A model generated the notes under the pieces. It saw nothing but the letters and a program-made list of their open reading frames with translations, searched no databases and was not told the origin of the DNA. A stretch of DNA of 64,000 nucleotides from positions 7,006,001-7,070,000 of the forward strand of contig NZ_CP108474.1 of NCBI RefSeq assembly GCF_036226445.1. Reading direction: 5' to 3'. Both the position numbers and the translations under genes were made by a program. This stretch comes from Streptomyces sp. NBC_01255. Lineage in GTDB: Bacteria; Actinomycetota; Actinomycetes; Streptomycetales; Streptomycetaceae. Shown one piece after another: positions 42,227 to 51,528 of the stretch. Numbering within the stretch: position 1 is the first letter of the stretch; every line of letters begins with the position of its first letter.

Positions 42227-43684
42227 ATGGCTTCCACGATCCCCGACCCGATCCCCCGCTCCCAGGGCGTCGAGGTCACCCCGTCGGCCGCCGCCGACAG
42301 GCCCGGCCGCATCGAGGCCCACGGCATCGATCACATCCCCGACGGCGAACGCCACGGGCACCCCCGCGAGCTCTTCTCCGTGTGGGCCGCGGCCAACGTC
42401 AACTACCTCAGCCTCGTCATCGGCGGAGCCCTCGTACTCATGGGCCTGACGCTCTGGCAGGCCGTCGCCGTGATCGTCGTCGGCAACCTCTTCTGGCTGC
42501 TCACCGGACTCCTCGCCACCTCGGGACCGGCCGCCGGCGCGCCCAGCGAGGTGATCACCCGGGCCGTCTACGGCGTCCTCGGCAACCGTGTGAACAACGC
42601 GGTCGGCGGCTGGCTCGTCTCCGTCTGCTACTTCGCCCTCAACCTCGCCGCCGCGGCGACCGCCGCCTTCGCGCTCGTCGAGAAGACCGGCATCACGGCG
42701 AACACCCCCGTCAAGGTGGCCGTCATCGTGGTCATCGCCGCGCTCACCCTGGCCATCAGCGTCTACGGCCACGCCCTGATCATCAAGCTGTACCTGCCGA
42801 TCACCCTCGCCCTGACCGCGGCCTTCGCCGTCGTCGCGTTCGCCGTCCTGCGCCACGCCGACTTCTCGTACGCCCCCGCCGAACGGCTCGGCGGCACCTC
42901 GCTCTGGGCCCTCCTCATCGCGGGCACCACGATGATCGCCTCGGGCCCGCTCTCGTACACCACGAGCGCCGACTTCTCCCGCTACCTGCCCCGCACGGCC
43001 TCGAAGAAGGCGATCGTCGGCTGGACCGCCCTCGGCGCCTTCCTGCCCAGCGTCGTCGTCTGTTCGCTCGGCGCGTTCGCCGCGACCGCCGTCGACATGG
43101 GCGACCCGCAGAACGCCCTCCAGACGATCCTGCCCGGCTGGTTCACCCCCGTCTTCCTGCTCGCCCTCGTCCTCGGCACGATCTCCATCAACGCCCTGAC
43201 CGCGTACAGCGCCGGTCTCGCCCTCCAGGCCGTCGGCCTCCGCATCCGCCGTACCGTCAGCGTCCTCTTCGACGGCGCCGTCGCCGTGGCCCTGACCCTC
43301 TACGGGCTGCTCGTCTCCGACTTCCTCGACACCGTCAGCAACGCCCTCCAGCTGATCGTGGTCCTGAGCGGCCCCCTGATGGCCGTCTACGCGACCGACA
43401 TCGTGCTGCGCCGGTGCCGCTACGACGGCCCCGCGCTCTCCGACGAGACCCCTCGCGGCCCCTTCTGGTACACCGGCGGCGTCAACCTCGCGGGCGCGCT
43501 CGCCCTCACGGCGGGCGTCACCTCGGCGGCCCTCTGCGTGGACACCCTCTACACGGGCCCCGTCGCCGCGGCCCTGGGCGGCCTGGACCTCTCCCTCCCC
43601 GTCGGCATGACCGTCGCCGCGGCCCTCTACGCCCTCCTGATGCGGAACGACTCCACCGTGCGTGCCGCCCGGGCGCGCGCGTGA
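42227..43684 (+). CDS. NCS1-family purine/cytosine-type permease
   Basis: 485 residues with twelve hydrophobic segments. The N-terminal HPRELFSVWAAANVNYLSLV is the nucleobase-cation-symport signature, and GPLSYTTSADFSRYLPRTAS is the inner motif of cytosine permeases. NCS1 carriers take up cytosine, allantoin, hydantoins or thiamine precursors with H+ or Na+. ATG 42227 has GGAGG upstream; an earlier in-frame GTG has none. Its stop overlaps the next start (GTGA), so it is coupled to a C45-family hydrolase. Confidence 0.92.
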   Translation: MASTIPDPIPRSQGVEVTPSAAADRPGRIEAHGIDHIPDGERHGHPRELFSVWAAANVNYLSLVIGGALVLMGLTLWQAVAVIVVGNLFWLLTGLLATSGPAAGAPSEVITRAVYGVLGNRVNNAVGGWLVSVCYFALNLAAAATAAFALVEKTGITANTPVKVAVIVVIAALTLAISVYGHALIIKLYLPITLALTAAFAVVAFAVLRHADFSYAPAERLGGTSLWALLIAGTTMIASGPLSYTTSADFSRYLPRTASKKAIVGWTALGAFLPSVVVCSLGAFAATAVDMGDPQNALQTILPGWFTPVFLLALVLGTISINALTAYSAGLALQAVGLRIRRTVSVLFDGAVAVALTLYGLLVSDFLDTVSNALQLIVVLSGPLMAVYATDIVLRRCRYDGPALSDETPRGPFWYTGGVNLAGALALTAGVTSAALCVDTLYTGPVAAALGGLDLSLPVGMTVAAALYALLMRNDSTVRAARARA

Positions 43685-44775
43685 ATGCCCGTACCCACCT
43701 CCGGATCGGCGGGGACTCGCCGAGGCGCCGGGGCGAGGACCGGGGCCGGCAGGCCCGCGAGGGCATCACGCGCGCGTGGAGGGTCTACGAGGAACTCTTC
43801 GCGACCGTCGCCGCGGGCGCGTCGAGAAGCGCCCAGGACCTCGACGTCCCCGCCCTCGCCCGCCGTACCGTCGACGCGACCCGGTCCTGGGCGCCCGAGC
43901 TCGTCGAGGAGATGGAGGGAGTCGCCGAGGGCGCAGGGATGCCGTTCTGGACGATCGCCGCGCTCAACGCGCGCACCGAGATCCTCGCCGAGGCCGGTGC
44001 GCCGAGGGCGGGGGAGTGCTCCACCCTCGTCCGTACCGACGGCGCCGGGAGCGCGGGCGGGCAGTGCTGGGACTGGCACCAGGAGCTGGCCGACGCCTGG
44101 CACCTCCAGACCGTGACCGGCGACGTCCGCGGCTTCGCGGGGATCACCGAGCACGGCATCCTCGCAAAGATCGGCGTCAACGACGCCGGTGTGGGCGTGC
44201 TCTTCAACATCCTCGGCCACACCGGCGACGCCGCCACCGGCGTCCCGGTCCACCTTGTGGCCCGTCAGGTGCTCGGCGCGGCCGGTTCGTTCGAGGAGGC
44301 GGTCGCTCTGCTCACGGCCGCACCGGTCTCGGCCTCCACGGTCATCACCGTGGTGACGGCGGACCGCGCCGCTTCTGTCGAACTCGCCCCGGGCGGCTCG
44401 GCGATCGTCACCCCGGACGACCGGGGCTGGCTGGTCCGCACGAACCACTTCCTCGATCCGGCCCTCGCCGCCGGCGAACTGCGCGGGCGCCGGGAGCCGG
44501 AGACGTACGACCGCCACCGGCTGCTCACCGCCCGCATCCGCGAACACACCGGCCCGCTCGGTACCGACACGCTCGTGGACCTGCTCACCGCGCACGGGGA
44601 CGACGGCGCCGAGGTCTGCTGCCACGCCCCCGCCGAGGGGACCCTCGGCGGCAGGTGGGCGACGCTGGCCACGGTCGCGGTCGACCCGGCGGAGCGGCGC
44701 CTCCTGGTGCACGACGGCGGGCCGTGCACGGCGAGCCCCGCGAGCTGGACGCCGCTCACGGCGCCCACCCGCTGA
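43681..44775 (+). CDS. C45-family amidohydrolase/acyltransferase (penicillin acyltransferase-like)
   Basis: 364 residues. The N-terminal nucleophile is C113 in GECSTLV, exposed by autocleavage after Gly-Glu in this family, with WDWHQELADAWH and NDAGVGVLFNILGH downstream. These proteins hydrolyse or transfer acyl groups on beta-lactam-like or N-acyl amino acid substrates. Coupling to an NCS1 permease and proximity to an amidohydrolase point to catabolism of an N-acyl or cyclic amide. The 112-residue leader before the Cys is a propeptide. Convergent with the gamma-glutamyl hydrolase gene, 13 bases apart. Confidence 0.85.
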   Translation: MNARTHLRIGGDSPRRRGEDRGRQAREGITRAWRVYEELFATVAAGASRSAQDLDVPALARRTVDATRSWAPELVEEMEGVAEGAGMPFWTIAALNARTEILAEAGAPRAGECSTLVRTDGAGSAGGQCWDWHQELADAWHLQTVTGDVRGFAGITEHGILAKIGVNDAGVGVLFNILGHTGDAATGVPVHLVARQVLGAAGSFEEAVALLTAAPVSASTVITVVTADRAASVELAPGGSAIVTPDDRGWLVRTNHFLDPALAAGELRGRREPETYDRHRLLTARIREHTGPLGTDTLVDLLTAHGDDGAEVCCHAPAEGTLGGRWATLATVAVDPAERRLLVHDGGPCTASPASWTPLTAPTR

Positions 44776-44788
44776 ACGAACGACCCGG

Positions 44789-45478
44789 TTACCGCCGGGC
44801 CGCCCCCGCCGCCTCGACGAGCCCCCGCATCACGCGCAGGTCCTCGCCCATCTCCGGATGCCACTGCACGCCGAGGGCCCAGACGGGGGCGGCCAGTTCC
44901 ACCGCCTCCACCGTGCCGTCCTCGGCGTGGGCCGAGACCGTGAGCCCCGCACCCAGCCGGTCCACGGCCTGGTGGTGGTAGGTCGGGACCTCGGTCAGCT
45001 CGGGCACCAGGGACGCGTACCGCGTGTGCGGCACCGGCTTGACCGCATGCCGGCCGATCACCCCGACCGCCTCCACATGCCCGTCCAGGTGCTGGACCAG
45101 CGTCCCGCCGAGGGCCACGTTCAGCAGCTGCATCCCACGGCAGATCCCGAGGAGCGGCGTGCCGGAGGCCAGGGCCGCGTCGATCAGGGCCAGTTCCCAG
45201 GAGTCCCGGGCGCGGGCCGGCGGGCCGGTACGGGGGTCGGGCTCGGCCCCGTACCGTACGGGCTCGACGTCCGCCCCGCCCGCGACGACCAGCCCGTCGA
45301 GCCGGGCCACGACCTCCGCCGCGGCGGTCGGCTCATCCGGCGGCAGCATCACGGCGAGCCCCCCGCTCTCCCGGACGAGCCGCGGGTACGGCGCGGGGAG
45401 CAGCGCGGCCTGCATGTCCCACACCCCCCAGCGGGCCTGGTCCAGATAGGTGGTCACGCCGATGAGCGGCTTGGACAC
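44789..45478 (-). CDS. gamma-glutamyl-gamma-aminobutyrate hydrolase family (PuuD-like)
   Basis: 229 residues. Class I glutamine amidotransferase fold with C113 in GICRGMQLLNVALGG, H and E in GVQWHPEMGED. PuuD-type enzymes free the product from a gamma-glutamyl adduct. It is 33 bases downstream of an APC permease gene, and with the divergent GlnA4-like ligase and dehydrogenases it completes a gamma-glutamylation cycle: the ligase adds Glu, dehydrogenases oxidise, this hydrolase releases the acid. GTG start. The substrate is inferred from context only. Confidence 0.88.
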   Translation of the reverse strand: MSKPLIGVTTYLDQARWGVWDMQAALLPAPYPRLVRESGGLAVMLPPDEPTAAAEVVARLDGLVVAGGADVEPVRYGAEPDPRTGPPARARDSWELALIDAALASGTPLLGICRGMQLLNVALGGTLVQHLDGHVEAVGVIGRHAVKPVPHTRYASLVPELTEVPTYHHQAVDRLGAGLTVSAHAEDGTVEAVELAAPVWALGVQWHPEMGEDLRVMRGLVEAAGAARR

Positions 45479-45511
45479 GTGCGTCCTCCAGAGCTGCTGA
45501 GTGTCGGTGAA

Positions 45512-46969
45512 TCAGTCGCGTGCGAGCTCGGCCTCGGCCGCGGCGAGCGCCGCGAACTCCTCCTCCGGCGCGCCGGCCACCAGATGGTGCCGACTGTAGA
45601 ACGCGAAGTAGGCGAGAGCGATCACGTACACCCCGAGCGCCATGAACGCCGCCGTCCGGTCCACCAGGAAGGTCGCGACGAGCGCCGAGAGGGCCAGGAC
45701 GAAGGCGACGGACGAGGTGACGATTCCGCCGGGCGTCCGGTACGGCCGGTGCAGGCCGGGCTCGCGGCGCCGCAGCACGATGTGCGAGAGCGCCATGAGG
45801 GCGTACGAGATGGTGGCGCCGAAGACCGCGATGTTCAGCATCCGCGCCCCGTTGCCGGTGCCGGCGGCGAGGGCGAAGCCGATCGCGCCCGGGATGAGCA
45901 GCCCCAGGTACGGCGACTTGCGGCGGCTGGTGAGGGAGAGGAAACGGGGCAGGTAGCCGGCCCGGGAGAGGGCGAACAGCTGGCGTGATCCGGCGTAGAT
46001 GAGGGAGAAGAAGGAGGCGACCAGGCCCGCGAGGCCCGCGTAGTTCACGAAGCGGCTGAGCGCCGTCGGCTCCCCGCCGCCCTGGAGCGCCACGACGAGC
46101 GGGTTCCCGGCCTCCTGGACGGCGGCCGAGCCGCGCGCGCCGGTGGCGGCGAGGAAGGTCACGACGGCGAGGAGCACCAGGATCCCCATCGAGATCGCGA
46201 GCGCCCTCGGCATCGACCGCACCGGGTCCTTCGCCTCCTCGGCGGCGAGCGGCACGCCCTCCACCCCGAGGAAGAACCACATGCCGAAGGGGAACGCGGC
46301 CCAGATCCCGAGCAGTCCGAAGGGCAGCCAGGAGTTCGACCCGAAGGCCTCGCCGTCGACCGGGATGTCGTTCAGGCCGTCGACGTGGAAGTCGGTGAAC
46401 GCGCCGAGCGCGAAGACGACGAGCGCCGCGACCGCGATGGCCGTGACGATCAGGCTGAACCGCAGCGCCTCGCCCACGCCCCACAGGTGGATGCCGATGA
46501 AGAGCGCGAAGCAGACGAGGTAGACCGGCCAGCCGGACTCCAGGCCGAAGAGGCCGAGCGACTCGACGTAGTCGCCGATGAAGATGGAGATCGCGGCGGG
46601 GGCGAGGACGTACTCGATGAGGATCGCGGTGCCGGTGAGGAACCCGCCCCAGGTGCCGAGCGCCCGCCGGGCGAAGCCGTAGCCGCCGCCCGCCGTGGGC
46701 AGGATGGCGGAGAGCTCGGCGAGTGCGAAGACCAGACAGGCGTACATCGCGCCCATGAGGACGGTGGCGATGGCGAGTCCGCCGAAGCCGCCCTTCGACA
46801 GGCCGATGTTCCAGCCGGAGAAGTCCCCGGAGACGACGTAGGCGACGCCGAGGCCGGTGAGCAGCAGCCAGCCGGCGCTGCCGCGGCGCAGCGCGCGGCG
46901 CTCCAGGTAGTCGTCCTTCGGTGGGGTGGTGCCGCCGGAGGCGTTCCCGGTCGTTTCTTCGAGCGTCAT
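45512..46969 (-). CDS. APC-family permease, ethanolamine/amino-acid type
   Basis: 485 residues with twelve hydrophobic segments. YVVSGDFSGWNIGLSKGGFG in helix 1 and LAELSAILPTAGGGYGFARR are characteristic of the ethanolamine/Eat branch of the amino acid-polyamine-organocation superfamily. GDF at the start of helix 1 replaces the more usual GxGI. The ATG at 46969 has GGGGAG about 13 bases upstream, rather far. It lies downstream of a FadR-type regulator and upstream of the PuuD-like gene on the same strand. Likely imports the amine used by GlnA4. Confidence 0.9.
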   Translation of the reverse strand: MTLEETTGNASGGTTPPKDDYLERRALRRGSAGWLLLTGLGVAYVVSGDFSGWNIGLSKGGFGGLAIATVLMGAMYACLVFALAELSAILPTAGGGYGFARRALGTWGGFLTGTAILIEYVLAPAAISIFIGDYVESLGLFGLESGWPVYLVCFALFIGIHLWGVGEALRFSLIVTAIAVAALVVFALGAFTDFHVDGLNDIPVDGEAFGSNSWLPFGLLGIWAAFPFGMWFFLGVEGVPLAAEEAKDPVRSMPRALAISMGILVLLAVVTFLAATGARGSAAVQEAGNPLVVALQGGGEPTALSRFVNYAGLAGLVASFFSLIYAGSRQLFALSRAGYLPRFLSLTSRRKSPYLGLLIPGAIGFALAAGTGNGARMLNIAVFGATISYALMALSHIVLRRREPGLHRPYRTPGGIVTSSVAFVLALSALVATFLVDRTAAFMALGVYVIALAYFAFYSRHHLVAGAPEEEFAALAAAEAELARD

Positions 46970-47080
46970 GGCAGCGTCAGCTCCCCGCAACGGGCCCAAT
47001 GGATTGGAGCCATACCTTTGCGGCGCCGTGCGGGATGCGCAACCCCCGTGCGTTACTTTCGGGTTACGCGTGCCCTTTCC

Positions 47081-47809
47081 CTACGTCAGGAAACCCCGCA
47101 GCAGCGCCGCCGTGCCCGCGCAGTGCTCGCGCATCACCTCGCGCGCCGCGTCCGCGTCCCCGTCGAGGACCGCCTCCACCAGCGCGGTGTGCTGGTGCTG
47201 CGAGTGCTCCAGATTGCGTACGAGCAGGGGGATGCAGTCGAGGAGGTCGTTCACCGTCGCCCGGACGGCGGCGTACTGGGCGGTCAGCGTCGGCGAGCCG
47301 GAGAGCTCGGCGAGCGTCAGGTGGAGCAGGGTGTCCTGGCGGCGGTATTCGGCCAAGGGGGCGTCATGGGTCGCCGCCACGGCGGCCCGCAGCCGCTCGG
47401 CGCCCGCCGCGTCGAGCCCGTGGGCCGCGCAGAGCCCGGCGGCCCCCACCTCCAGGACCTCACGGAAGCGCAGGGTGTCCTCCATGTCGACCGAGGCGAT
47501 CCGGCGGCGCAGCTCGTCCTCGTCGGCGGTCTGGACGCGGGGCAGCACGAACGTCCCGCCGTACCGGCCGCGCCGGCTCTCGACGAGGCCCTGCTCCTGG
47601 AGGACCTTGAGGACCTCGCGCAGCGTCACCCGGCTGATCCCCATCCGCTCGGCCAGCTCCCGCTCGGCGGGCAGCCGCTCCCCGCCCGGCACGAGACCGA
47701 GCCGTACCACCTGGAGGATCTGCTGCAGCGCCTCCTCGAAGCCGTTGCCCGCCCGTACCGGCCGCAGCACGGGCGTCAGCCGGTCCGCCGGTTCACTCGT
47801 ACTGGCCAC
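47081..47809 (-). CDS. FadR/GntR-family transcriptional regulator
   Basis: 242 residues: GntR winged helix (LVPGGERLPAERELAERMGI, SRVTLREVLKVLQEQGLVES) and an all-helical FCD/FadR effector domain (RFREVLEVGAAGLCAAHGLD, HLTLAELSGSPTL) with His residues that usually hold Zn or Ni. GTG 47809 with GAGGAA is the preferred start, though the spacing is short; a TTG at 47842 is possible. Divergent from the glnA4-like gene and therefore the likely repressor of the whole amine-utilisation block. Confidence 0.9.
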   Translation of the reverse strand: MASTSEPADRLTPVLRPVRAGNGFEEALQQILQVVRLGLVPGGERLPAERELAERMGISRVTLREVLKVLQEQGLVESRRGRYGGTFVLPRVQTADEDELRRRIASVDMEDTLRFREVLEVGAAGLCAAHGLDAAGAERLRAAVAATHDAPLAEYRRQDTLLHLTLAELSGSPTLTAQYAAVRATVNDLLDCIPLLVRNLEHSQHQHTALVEAVLDGDADAAREVMREHCAGTAALLRGFLT

Positions 47810-47845
47810 GTTCCTCGTTTCCCTTTCTCCAGGACTTCCCAAGCA

Positions 47846-47865
47846 ATGGTCTTCGGCAATACCTT
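47846..47865. promoter_or_regulatory. candidate glnA4 promoter and GntR-type half-dyad
   Basis: GGT (47848-47850) and ACC (47861-47863) flank a partly symmetric sequence, and TACCTT (47860-47865) could be the -10 for the rightward transcript. Symmetry is 5 of 8 positions, so the site is tentative. Confidence 0.3.
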
Positions 47866-47899
47866 ATGGCTCCCGGCAGGCCGAAGGAGGAGCAATCCC

Positions 47900-49264
47900 G
47901 TGGCAGACCGCACACCCCCGCTCACCGTCGAGGAGCTGCGCGCCCTCGTCGCGAGCGGTGAGATCGACACCGTCGTCCTGGCCTTCCCCGACATGCAGGG
48001 ACGGCTCCAGGGCAAGCGGTTCGCCGCACAGTTCTTCCTGGACGACGTCCTCGGCCACGGCACCGAGGGCTGCAACTATCTTCTGGCCGTCGACACCGAG
48101 ATGAACACCGTCGAGGGCTACGAGATGTCCTCCTGGGACCGCGGCTACGGCGACTTCGCGATGCACCCCGACCTCGCCACCCTCCGCCACCTCCCCTGGA
48201 ACGAGGCCACCGCCATGGTGACGGCCGACCTCGCCTGGGCCGACGGCAGCCCGGTCGTCGCGGCCCCCCGCCAGATCCTCCGCCGCCAGCTGGAGCGCCT
48301 CGCCGAGCACGGCTTCACCGCCCACGTCGGCACCGAGCTCGAGTTCATCGTCTTCAACGACAGCTACGAGCAGGCCTGGGACGCGAACTACCGCGGCCTC
48401 ACCCCCGCCAACCAGTACAACATCGACTACTCCGTCCTCGGTACCGGTCGCATCGAACCCCTCCTGCGCCGCATCCGCAACGAGATGACCGCCGCCGGAC
48501 TCACCGTCGAGTCCGCCAAGGGCGAGTGCAACCCCGGCCAGCACGAGATCGCCTTCAAGTACGACGAGGCCCTCGTCACCTGCGACCGGCACGCCGTCTA
48601 CAAGACGGGCGCCAAGGAGATCGCCTCCCAGGAGGGCTACTCGCTCACCTTCATGGCGAAGTACAACGAGCGCGAGGGCAACTCCTGCCACATCCACCTC
48701 TCCCTCCAGAACGCCGGCGGAGAGAACGTGATGGCCGGGGACGACCGGCACGGCATGTCCGAGACGATGCGGCACTTCCTCGCCGGACAGCTCGCCGCCC
48801 TCCGCGACTTCTCCCTGCTCTACGCCCCCAACATCAACTCCTACAAACGGTTCCAGCCCGGCTCCTTCGCGCCCACCGCCGTCGCCTGGGGCCACGACAA
48901 CCGCACCTGCTCGCTCCGGGTCGTCGGCCACGGCCGCTCCACCCGCTTCGAGAACCGCCTCCCCGGCGGCGACGTCAACCCCTACCTCGCCGTCGCGGGC
49001 CTGGTCGCCGCCGGCCTGTACGGGATCGAGCAGAAGCTCGAACTCCCGGAGCCCTGCACCGGGAACGCCTACACCGGCGAGTACGCGCACGTCCCCACCA
49101 CGCTGCGCGAGGCCGCCGAACTCTGGGAGACCAGCGAGATCGCCAAGGCCGCCTTCGGCGCCGAGGTCGTCGCCCACTACCGCAACATGGCCCGCGTCGA
49201 ACTCGACGCCTTCGACGCCGCGGTGACCGACTGGGAGCTGCGCCGCTCCTTCGAACGCCTCTGA
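47900..49264 (+). CDS. glnA4: glutamine-synthetase-like gamma-glutamyl ligase (GlnA4-type, ethanolamine)
   Basis: 454 residues. Glutamine synthetase metal and ATP motifs are intact: GTELEFIVF, GECNPGQHEIAFKYDEAL, EGNSCHIHLSLQNAGG, NSYKRFQPGSFAP and STRFENRLPGGDVNPY. In the place of the adenylylation-site loop NLYDLP it has KLELPEP, as in GlnA-like ligases that are not regulated by GlnE. The neighbourhood (aldehyde dehydrogenase, SDR, permease, GntR) equals that of S. coelicolor glnA4, which makes gamma-glutamylethanolamide. It should use ATP, Glu and an amine. AAGGAGGAG precedes GTG 47900. Confidence 0.88.
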   Translation: MADRTPPLTVEELRALVASGEIDTVVLAFPDMQGRLQGKRFAAQFFLDDVLGHGTEGCNYLLAVDTEMNTVEGYEMSSWDRGYGDFAMHPDLATLRHLPWNEATAMVTADLAWADGSPVVAAPRQILRRQLERLAEHGFTAHVGTELEFIVFNDSYEQAWDANYRGLTPANQYNIDYSVLGTGRIEPLLRRIRNEMTAAGLTVESAKGECNPGQHEIAFKYDEALVTCDRHAVYKTGAKEIASQEGYSLTFMAKYNEREGNSCHIHLSLQNAGGENVMAGDDRHGMSETMRHFLAGQLAALRDFSLLYAPNINSYKRFQPGSFAPTAVAWGHDNRTCSLRVVGHGRSTRFENRLPGGDVNPYLAVAGLVAAGLYGIEQKLELPEPCTGNAYTGEYAHVPTTLREAAELWETSEIAKAAFGAEVVAHYRNMARVELDAFDAAVTDWELRRSFERL

Positions 49265-49302
49265 CCGGCTGACCGGCACTTGTGACAAGAGAGAGGAACG
49301 AG

Positions 49303-50658
49303 TTGCTCCAGGTACTGAACCCGGCGACGGAGGAGCTGGTCGCCACCGTCCCCGCCGCCACCCCGGCCGAGGTCGACGCCGCCGTCGCACGGGCCACCGC
49401 CGCCCAGCGCGGCTGGGCCGCCGCCGCGCCCGCCGACCGCGCCCGGCTCCTCCGCCGCTTCGCCGCCGTCGTCGACGCGCACACCGAGGAACTCGCCCGG
49501 CTGGAGGTCACCGAGGCCGGGCACACCATCGGCAACGCCCGCTGGGAGGCCGGCAACGTCCGCGACCTGCTCGACTTCGCCGCCGGGGGAGTGGAGCGCC
49601 TCAACGGACGCCAGATCCCGGTGGCCGGCGGACTCGACGTCACGATCCTCGAACCCCTCGGGGTCGTCGGCGTCATCGCTCCGTGGAACTTCCCCATGCC
49701 GATCGCCGCCTGGGCCACCGCACCCGCCCTCGCCGCCGGCAACGCGGTCGTCCTCAAGCCCGCCGAGACCACCCCCCTCACCGCGCTCCGCCTCGCCGAG
49801 CTCGCCCTGGAGGCAGGCCTGCCCGAAGGCCTCTTCCAGGTCCTCCCCGGCACGGGACCGGTCGCGGGCAACGCCCTCGTCGAGCACCCCGGCATCGCGA
49901 AGATCGTCTTCACCGGCTCCACCAGGGTCGGAAAATCGATCATGGCCAAGTGCGCCGACCAGGTGAAGCGGCTCACCCTCGAACTCGGCGGCAAGAGCCC
50001 CAACATCGTCTTCGCCGACGCGGACATCGAAGCGGCGGCCGCGGCGGCGCCGATGGCCTTCCTCGACAACAGCGGCCAGGACTGCTGCGCCCGCACCCGC
50101 ATCCTCGTGCAGCGGAGCGCGTACGACCGCTTCCTGGAACTCCTCACCCCCGCGATCGAGGAGATCGTCGTCGGCGACCCGCTCGACGAGCGCACGCAGA
50201 TGGGCCCGCTCATCTCCCGCGCCCAGCTCGACCGCGTCCGCTCGTACGTCACCGAGGACCTCCAGGGCATCCGCGGCAAGGCCCCCGAAGGCCCCGGCTT
50301 CTGGTTCCCGCCGACCGTCCTCACCGACGTACCCGAGGACGCCCCCTGCTCCGTCGAGGAGATCTTCGGCCCGGTCGCCGTCGTCCTGCCCTTCGACGAC
50401 GAGGCCGACGCGATCCGGCTCGCCAACGCCACCGAGTACGGCCTCTCCGGCTCGATCTGGACCCGGGACGTCGGCCGCGCCCTGCGCGCGTCCCGCGCCG
50501 TCCGGGCCGGCAACCTCTCCGTCAACTCCCACTCCAGCGTCCGCTACTGGACCCCGTTCGGCGGCTACCGGCAGTCCGGCCTCGGCCGCGAACTGGGCCC
50601 CGACGCCCTGACCGCCTTCACCGAAACCAAGAACGTCTTCATCAGCACGGAGGCCTGA
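49303..50658 (+). CDS. NAD(P)-dependent aldehyde dehydrogenase
   Basis: 451 residues from TTG 49303 (GAGAGAGGAA upstream); GTG 49282 would add seven residues but has no ribosome-binding site. Catalytic Cys in DNSGQDCCARTRILVQ, Glu in LTLELGGKSPNIVF, and Asn in APWNFPMP are all present, and GSTRVGKSI is the NAD loop. It probably oxidises the aldehyde formed after gamma-glutamylation of ethanolamine or another amino alcohol. Second gene of a three-gene operon with glnA4 and an SDR; 38 bases after glnA4. Confidence 0.92.
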   Translation: MLQVLNPATEELVATVPAATPAEVDAAVARATAAQRGWAAAAPADRARLLRRFAAVVDAHTEELARLEVTEAGHTIGNARWEAGNVRDLLDFAAGGVERLNGRQIPVAGGLDVTILEPLGVVGVIAPWNFPMPIAAWATAPALAAGNAVVLKPAETTPLTALRLAELALEAGLPEGLFQVLPGTGPVAGNALVEHPGIAKIVFTGSTRVGKSIMAKCADQVKRLTLELGGKSPNIVFADADIEAAAAAAPMAFLDNSGQDCCARTRILVQRSAYDRFLELLTPAIEEIVVGDPLDERTQMGPLISRAQLDRVRSYVTEDLQGIRGKAPEGPGFWFPPTVLTDVPEDAPCSVEEIFGPVAVVLPFDDEADAIRLANATEYGLSGSIWTRDVGRALRASRAVRAGNLSVNSHSSVRYWTPFGGYRQSGLGRELGPDALTAFTETKNVFISTEA

Positions 50659-50663
50659 CCACC

Positions 50664-51452
50664 ATGACCAGCACCGAAGAGATCATCTGCCGCCGCCTGG
50701 TCGGCCGTACCGCCGTCATCACCGGAGCCGGCAGCGGCATCGGACTCGCCACCGCCCGGCGGCTCGCCTCCGAGGGCGCGAACGTCGTCTGCGGCGACAT
50801 CGACGAGGTGGCCGGCAAGGCCGCTGCCGAGGCCGTCGGCGGCACCTTCGTGAAGGTCGACGTCACCGACCCGGAGGAGGTCGAGGCGCTGTTCCGCACC
50901 GCCTTCGAGACCTACGGATCCGTCGACATCGCCTTCAACAACGCCGGCATCTCGCCGCCCGACGACGACTCCATCCTGGAGACGGGCCTGGAGGCCTGGA
51001 AGCGCGTCCAGGACGTCAACCTCACCTCCGTCTTCCTGTGCTGCAAGGCCGCCCTCCCCTACATGCGCCGCCAGGGCAGGGGCTCCATCATCAACACCGC
51101 CTCCTTCGTCGCGATCATGGGCGCGGCCACCAGCCAGATCTCGTACACGGCGTCCAAGGGCGGCGTCCTCGCCATGTCCCGCGAGCTGGGCGTCCAGTTC
51201 GCCCGCGAGGGCATCCGGGTCAACGCGCTCTGCCCCGGACCGGTCAACACGCCCCTCCTCCGGGAGCTGTTCGCCAAGGACCCGGAGCGGGCCGCGCGCC
51301 GCCTCGTGCACATCCCGGTCGGGCGCTTCGCCGAGGCCGAGGAGATCGCCGCCGCCGTGGCGTTCCTCGCGAGCGACGACTCCTCCTTCGTCAACGCCAG
51401 CGACTTCCTCGTCGACGGTGGAATCTCGGGCGCGTACGTGACCCCGCTCTAG
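50664..51452 (+). CDS. short-chain dehydrogenase/reductase
   Basis: 262 residues. Rossmann TGAGSGIG near 21-28, NNAG near 94, and the Ser-Tyr-Lys catalytic set in QISYTASKGGV. GGDIDEVAG-type acidic residue after beta-2 favours NAD. It is 5 bases after the aldehyde dehydrogenase, so cotranscribed. In an ethanolamine-type route it would oxidise the alcohol of the gamma-glutamyl adduct to the aldehyde used by its neighbour. This order of steps is inferred. Confidence 0.92.
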   Translation: MTSTEEIICRRLVGRTAVITGAGSGIGLATARRLASEGANVVCGDIDEVAGKAAAEAVGGTFVKVDVTDPEEVEALFRTAFETYGSVDIAFNNAGISPPDDDSILETGLEAWKRVQDVNLTSVFLCCKAALPYMRRQGRGSIINTASFVAIMGAATSQISYTASKGGVLAMSRELGVQFAREGIRVNALCPGPVNTPLLRELFAKDPERAARRLVHIPVGRFAEAEEIAAAVAFLASDDSSFVNASDFLVDGGISGAYVTPL

Positions 51453-51484
51453 GCGCAACGCATCCCCCACATCCCCCCACCCGG

Positions 51485-51512
51485 CAGCCGGGCGTCGCAA
51501 GGCGCCCGGCTG
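51485..51512 (+). terminator. terminator after the glnA4 operon
   Basis: A perfect 10-bp stem (51485-51494 with 51503-51512) followed by a second small GTTCCG/CGGAAC hairpin. Confidence 0.75.
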
Positions 51513-51528
51513 TTCCGCGTCCGGAACA

